Shown here in pieces: positions 61,229 through 64,000 of a stretch of DNA of 64,000 nt; within the stretch, counting starts at the first letter, position 1, and the number at the start of each line of letters is the position of its first letter. The stretch lies in contig NZ_NQKZ01000008.1 in the NCBI RefSeq assembly GCF_002252665.1, positions 1 through 64,000 of the forward strand, in the 5' to 3' direction. A model generated the notes under the pieces. The model ran no database searches, was not told the origin of the DNA, and saw nothing but the letters and a program-made list of their open reading frames with translations. Origin of the DNA: Synechococcus sp. 8F6 (GTDB taxonomy: Bacteria; Cyanobacteriota; Cyanobacteriia; PCC-6307; Cyanobiaceae). Made by a program: the position numbers and the translations under genes.

Positions 61229-62194
61229 TCAGTAGCGCAGGCTGAGGCGACGCACGATCCATTTGGCTGCCACATTCACGGCGAACGTGAGGAACATCAG
61301 GATCAGAGCGGCATACATCAAGGCAGACACCTGAATGCCATTGGCTTCACCGAACTGATTGGCCAGCATGGAGGCGATGGTGTTGCCCGGTGCCAGCAGC
61401 GACAGGTTGAAATTGAGAGCGTTGCCGATGATCATCGTCACCGCCATGGTTTCACCCATGGCTCGACCCAACGCCAACATCACGCCCCCAGTAATGGCCG
61501 AGATCGCTGCCGGCAGGATCACACTGAAGATCGCGCCCCAGCGGGTGGTGCCAACCCCATAGGCCCCCTGCCGCAACTCAATCGGCACCTGGTTGAGCGC
61601 ATCCCGAGAAATCGCCGTGATGATCGGCAGCACCATCACCACCAGGATCAGGATGGCCGGGGTCATGCCAGGGCCCTGGGGCACGGTGTTAAAAAACGGA
61701 CTCCAGCCGAGCAGGCTGTGGAGCAGGTTGAGAACCGGGCGGAGTGCTGGCTCCATCACGAAGATCGCCCAGAGGCCCAGCACCACCGAGGGAATCGCTG
61801 CCAGCAGCTCCACCATCAGACCGATGGCATCCCGCAACACCGTGGGAATCAGGTCTTCGGTGATGAAGATGGCCGTACCCACTCCCAGGGGCACCGCAAT
61901 CAGCAGCGACAAGAAGGACGTGACCAAGGTGCCGTAGATGGCGATGAAGGCCCCGTACTGCTCGTTGACGGGGTCCCAGGCAGAGGTGGTGAGAAAGTCC
62001 AGTCCGAAGGTGGCGATGGCCTCCCGTGCCCCCTGGAACACGGTGAGAAAGATGCCCAGCAGCACGATGGCCACCATCGAAGCCAGCACCAGGGTCAGCT
62101 GGCGGAAGCCCAGGTCCACCAGTTTTTCGGTCGGTGGACGCCGACGCAGGGTGAAGGCGTCGGCGTCCAGGGCGGGGCTTGGGTCCGTCAGCAT
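61229..62194 (-). CDS. pstC: Phosphate ABC transporter permease PstC
   Basis: A 321-residue permease with a short cytosolic N-terminus, then six membrane helices with the ABC permease (MetI) fold. It is the first gene of the pstC-pstA-pstB operon. A Pho-box-like tandem site lies about 80 bp upstream. The phosphate-binding protein gene pstS is not present next to it, unlike many operons. Confidence 0.94.
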   Translation of the reverse strand: MLTDPSPALDADAFTLRRRPPTEKLVDLGFRQLTLVLASMVAIVLLGIFLTVFQGAREAIATFGLDFLTTSAWDPVNEQYGAFIAIYGTLVTSFLSLLIAVPLGVGTAIFITEDLIPTVLRDAIGLMVELLAAIPSVVLGLWAIFVMEPALRPVLNLLHSLLGWSPFFNTVPQGPGMTPAILILVVMVLPIITAISRDALNQVPIELRQGAYGVGTTRWGAIFSVILPAAISAITGGVMLALGRAMGETMAVTMIIGNALNFNLSLLAPGNTIASMLANQFGEANGIQVSALMYAALILMFLTFAVNVAAKWIVRRLSLRY

Positions 62195-62271
62195 GGGGGA
62201 AGAAGGCTTTGCATCGGTCAGCGCAGGGGTGGCCGATTCGAGCTAAATCTACGAAGAGCCCCACACCAGGT

Positions 62272-62290
62272 CGTTTAAGTGGTGATTAAC
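62272..62290 (-). promoter_or_regulatory. Pho-box-like tandem repeat upstream of pstC
   Basis: On the minus strand two octamers, gttaatca and cttaaacg, are separated by three bases (cca). This is the direct-repeat spacing and PyTTAAPyPy-like core of cyanobacterial SphR/PhoB sites, though the first octamer begins with G. It lies 77-96 bp before the pstC ATG, fitting phosphate-starvation control. Confidence 0.6.
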
Positions 62291-62408
62291 GTCTGAGATC
62301 CCGGTAGTTTTGGGCTCCACCGCGCGGGGCTGCAACAGCCGGTTTCATGGGTCGACGGGTTTCCTGGCACGGTTTTGCAAGTAGCGGTTTTGCATCTCGC
62401 GGGGTGGC

Positions 62409-64000
62409 ATGTCGCGGATAGTCGGCATCGACCTGGGCACCACCAACTCAGTGGTGGCGATGTTGGAGGGTGGCCGCCCCGCGGTGATCGCCAGCGCCGA
62501 GGGCGGCCGCACGACGCCGACGGTGGTGGGCTTCAGCCGCGACCAGGAGCTGCTGGTGGGCCAATTGGCGCGCCGCCAGCTGGTGCTCAACCCCCGCAAC
62601 ACCTTCGCCAATCTCAAGCGCTTCGTGGGGCGCCAATGGGACGAACTGGAGGAGGGCAGCCTGTCGGTGCCCTACTCGGTGCGGGCCAACGAGCAGGGCA
62701 ATGTGCGGGTGGTTTGTCCGGCTACCGAGCGGGAATACGCCCCGGAAGAGCTGGTTGCGAGTGTGCTGCGCAAGCTCTGCGACGACGCCGCCACCTACCT
62801 GGGGGAACCCGTTGAGGCGGCGGTGATCACCGTGCCGGCTTATTTCAACGACGCCCAGCGCCAGGCCACCCGGGATGCCGGCCGGCTGGCGGGCATCAGC
62901 GTCGAGCGCATCCTCAACGAGCCCACGGCTGCGGCCCTCGCCTACGGCTTCGACCGCAGCACGGTGAAGCGGGTGCTGGTGTTCGACCTGGGCGGCGGCA
63001 CCTTCGATGTGTCGGTGCTGCGCATCGCCCAGGGGGTGTTCGATGTGAAGGCCACCAGCGGCGACACCCAGCTGGGCGGCAACGACTGGGATCGCCGCAT
63101 CGTCGACTGGCTGGCTGATGCCTTCCAGGTGGAGCACGGCATCGACCTGCGCCGCGACCGTCAGGCCCTGCAGCGCCTCACTGAGGCGGCGGAGAAGGCC
63201 AAGATCGAGCTCAGCGGAGTGCAGAGCACGCCCATCTCGCTGCCCTTCATCGCCACCGGTCCCGACGGGCCCCTGCACATTGAAACCACCCTGGAGCGCC
63301 GGGTGTTTGAGGGGCTCTGCCCCGACCTGCTCGATCGGCTGTTGCGGCCGGTGCAGCGCGCCCTGCGCGATTCCGGCCTGGCAGCCGAGGACATCGACGA
63401 TGTGGTGCTGGTGGGCGGCTCCACCCGCATGCCGATGGTGCAGGAGATGGTGCGCACCCTCATCCCCCTGGAGCCCTGCCAGTCGGTGAATCCCGATGAG
63501 GTGGTGGCGATCGGCGCTGCGGTGCAGGCCGGCATCCTCACTGGCGAGCTGCGCGATCTGATGCTCAACGACGTCACGCCCCTGTCGCTGGGTCTGGAGA
63601 CCATCGGCGGCGTGATGAAGGTGCTGATCCCTCGCAACACGTCCATTCCGGTGCGCAAGAGCGACCTGTTCAGCACCTCCGAAGCCAATCAGAGCTCGGT
63701 GGAGATCCATGTGCTGCAGGGGGAGCGGCAGATGGCGGACGACAACAAGAGTCTGGGCCGCTTCCGCCTGTCTGGCATCCCGCCGGCGCCCCGGGGCGTG
63801 CCCCAGGTGCAGGTCTCGTTTGACATTGATGCCAATGGCTTGCTGCAGGTGTCGGCCACCGACCGCACCACCGGCCGGCAGCAGAGCGTCAGCATTCAGG
63901 GCGGCTCCAACCTCAGCGAGGAGGAGATCACCAAGCTGATCGAAGAGGCGGAGCAGAAGGCCAGCGAAGATCGCCGCAAGCGGTCTGAGATCGATCGTCG
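62409..64000 (+). CDS. dnaK: Chaperone DnaK (Hsp70), partial at window end
   Basis: 530 codons of a DnaK, open at the window edge. The ATPase domain begins [16 protein letters not shown], with [34 protein letters not shown] and the [13 protein letters not shown] loop. The substrate-binding domain starts near residue 390 ([14 protein letters not shown]), and the C-terminal lid continues beyond the window. Cyanobacteria have several DnaK paralogues; which one this is cannot be settled here. It diverges from the pst operon across 214 bp that contain the Pho-box-like site. Confidence 0.95.
   Translation, partial: MSRIVGIDLGTTNSVVAMLEGGRPAVIASAEGGRTTPTVVGFSRDQELLVGQLARRQLVLNPRNTFANLKRFVGRQWDELEEGSLSVPYSVRANEQGNVRVVCPATEREYAPEELVASVLRKLCDDAATYLGEPVEAAVITVPAYFNDAQRQATRDAGRLAGISVERILNEPTAAALAYGFDRSTVKRVLVFDLGGGTFDVSVLRIAQGVFDVKATSGDTQLGGNDWDRRIVDWLADAFQVEHGIDLRRDRQALQRLTEAAEKAKIELSGVQSTPISLPFIATGPDGPLHIETTLERRVFEGLCPDLLDRLLRPVQRALRDSGLAAEDIDDVVLVGGSTRMPMVQEMVRTLIPLEPCQSVNPDEVVAIGAAVQAGILTGELRDLMLNDVTPLSLGLETIGGVMKVLIPRNTSIPVRKSDLFSTSEANQSSVEIHVLQGERQMADDNKSLGRFRLSGIPPAPRGVPQVQVSFDIDANGLLQVSATDRTTGRQQSVSIQGGSNLSEEEITKLIEEAEQKASEDRRKRSEIDR

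Overview
The window is a dense, high-GC picocyanobacterial chromosome segment, most likely from the Cyanobium/Synechococcus (alpha-cyanobacterial) group. Support comes from photosynthesis genes (petN, psaK, psb32, thf1, a ycf49-like gene), several families largely confined to oxygenic phototrophs (DUF1830, DUF2103, DUF3593, DUF3598, DUF4079), a cyanobacterial-size pyruvate kinase, and a 6S RNA gene directly behind purK. Genes on both strands are packed with 1-10 bp overlaps and starts that are often GTG or TTG. Most long antisense reading frames are by-products of the high GC content.

Left part (1-10.0 kb): the tail of an IS5-type transposase, then a minus-strand run of aldo/keto reductase, MBL-fold exonuclease, ATP-dependent DNA ligase, methyltransferase, FAD oxidoreductase, type III polyketide synthase and an Lhr-like DExH helicase. 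The exonuclease, ligase and helicase form a known ligase-associated repair set. A three-gene phenolic-lipid (alkylresorcinol/hierridin-like) cassette sits inside it, and its synthase overlaps the helicase start by ATGA. This is the most unusual arrangement in the window.

10-31 kb: class I aldolase, nadA, a metallophosphoesterase and a UGT-like glycosyltransferase; a GH104-type muramidase; psb32; a MidA-like methyltransferase; a DUF4079/cellulose-synthase-like GT2/SDR operon; a three-gene ABC-2 exporter; a PaO-like Rieske oxygenase; a Nif11-like small protein; aroB; a lone MalF-type permease; purK followed by the 6S RNA; a nitroreductase and clpS.

31-48 kb: petN, cofH, then thf1, clpP and ftsH next to one another (thylakoid protein quality control); a MacB-like permease, pyk, a MazG-like hydrolase, the ilvA-scpB-yggT operon, dxs, an FAD oxidoreductase, psaK, and DUF3593 with the ycf49-like gene.

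48-64 kb: a small accessory stretch holds an odd LysR-like regulator, a frameshifted sulfotransferase, csaB and a shortened C39-like gene. Housekeeping genes follow: a peroxiredoxin, rpmB, an orphan ParA, htpG, a ferredoxin, hisZ, an inositol-phosphatase family gene, a plant-type ferredoxin and tRNA-Ser(GGA). The pstC-pstA-pstB operon has a Pho-box-like site but no pstS here. The window ends inside a dnaK homologue.
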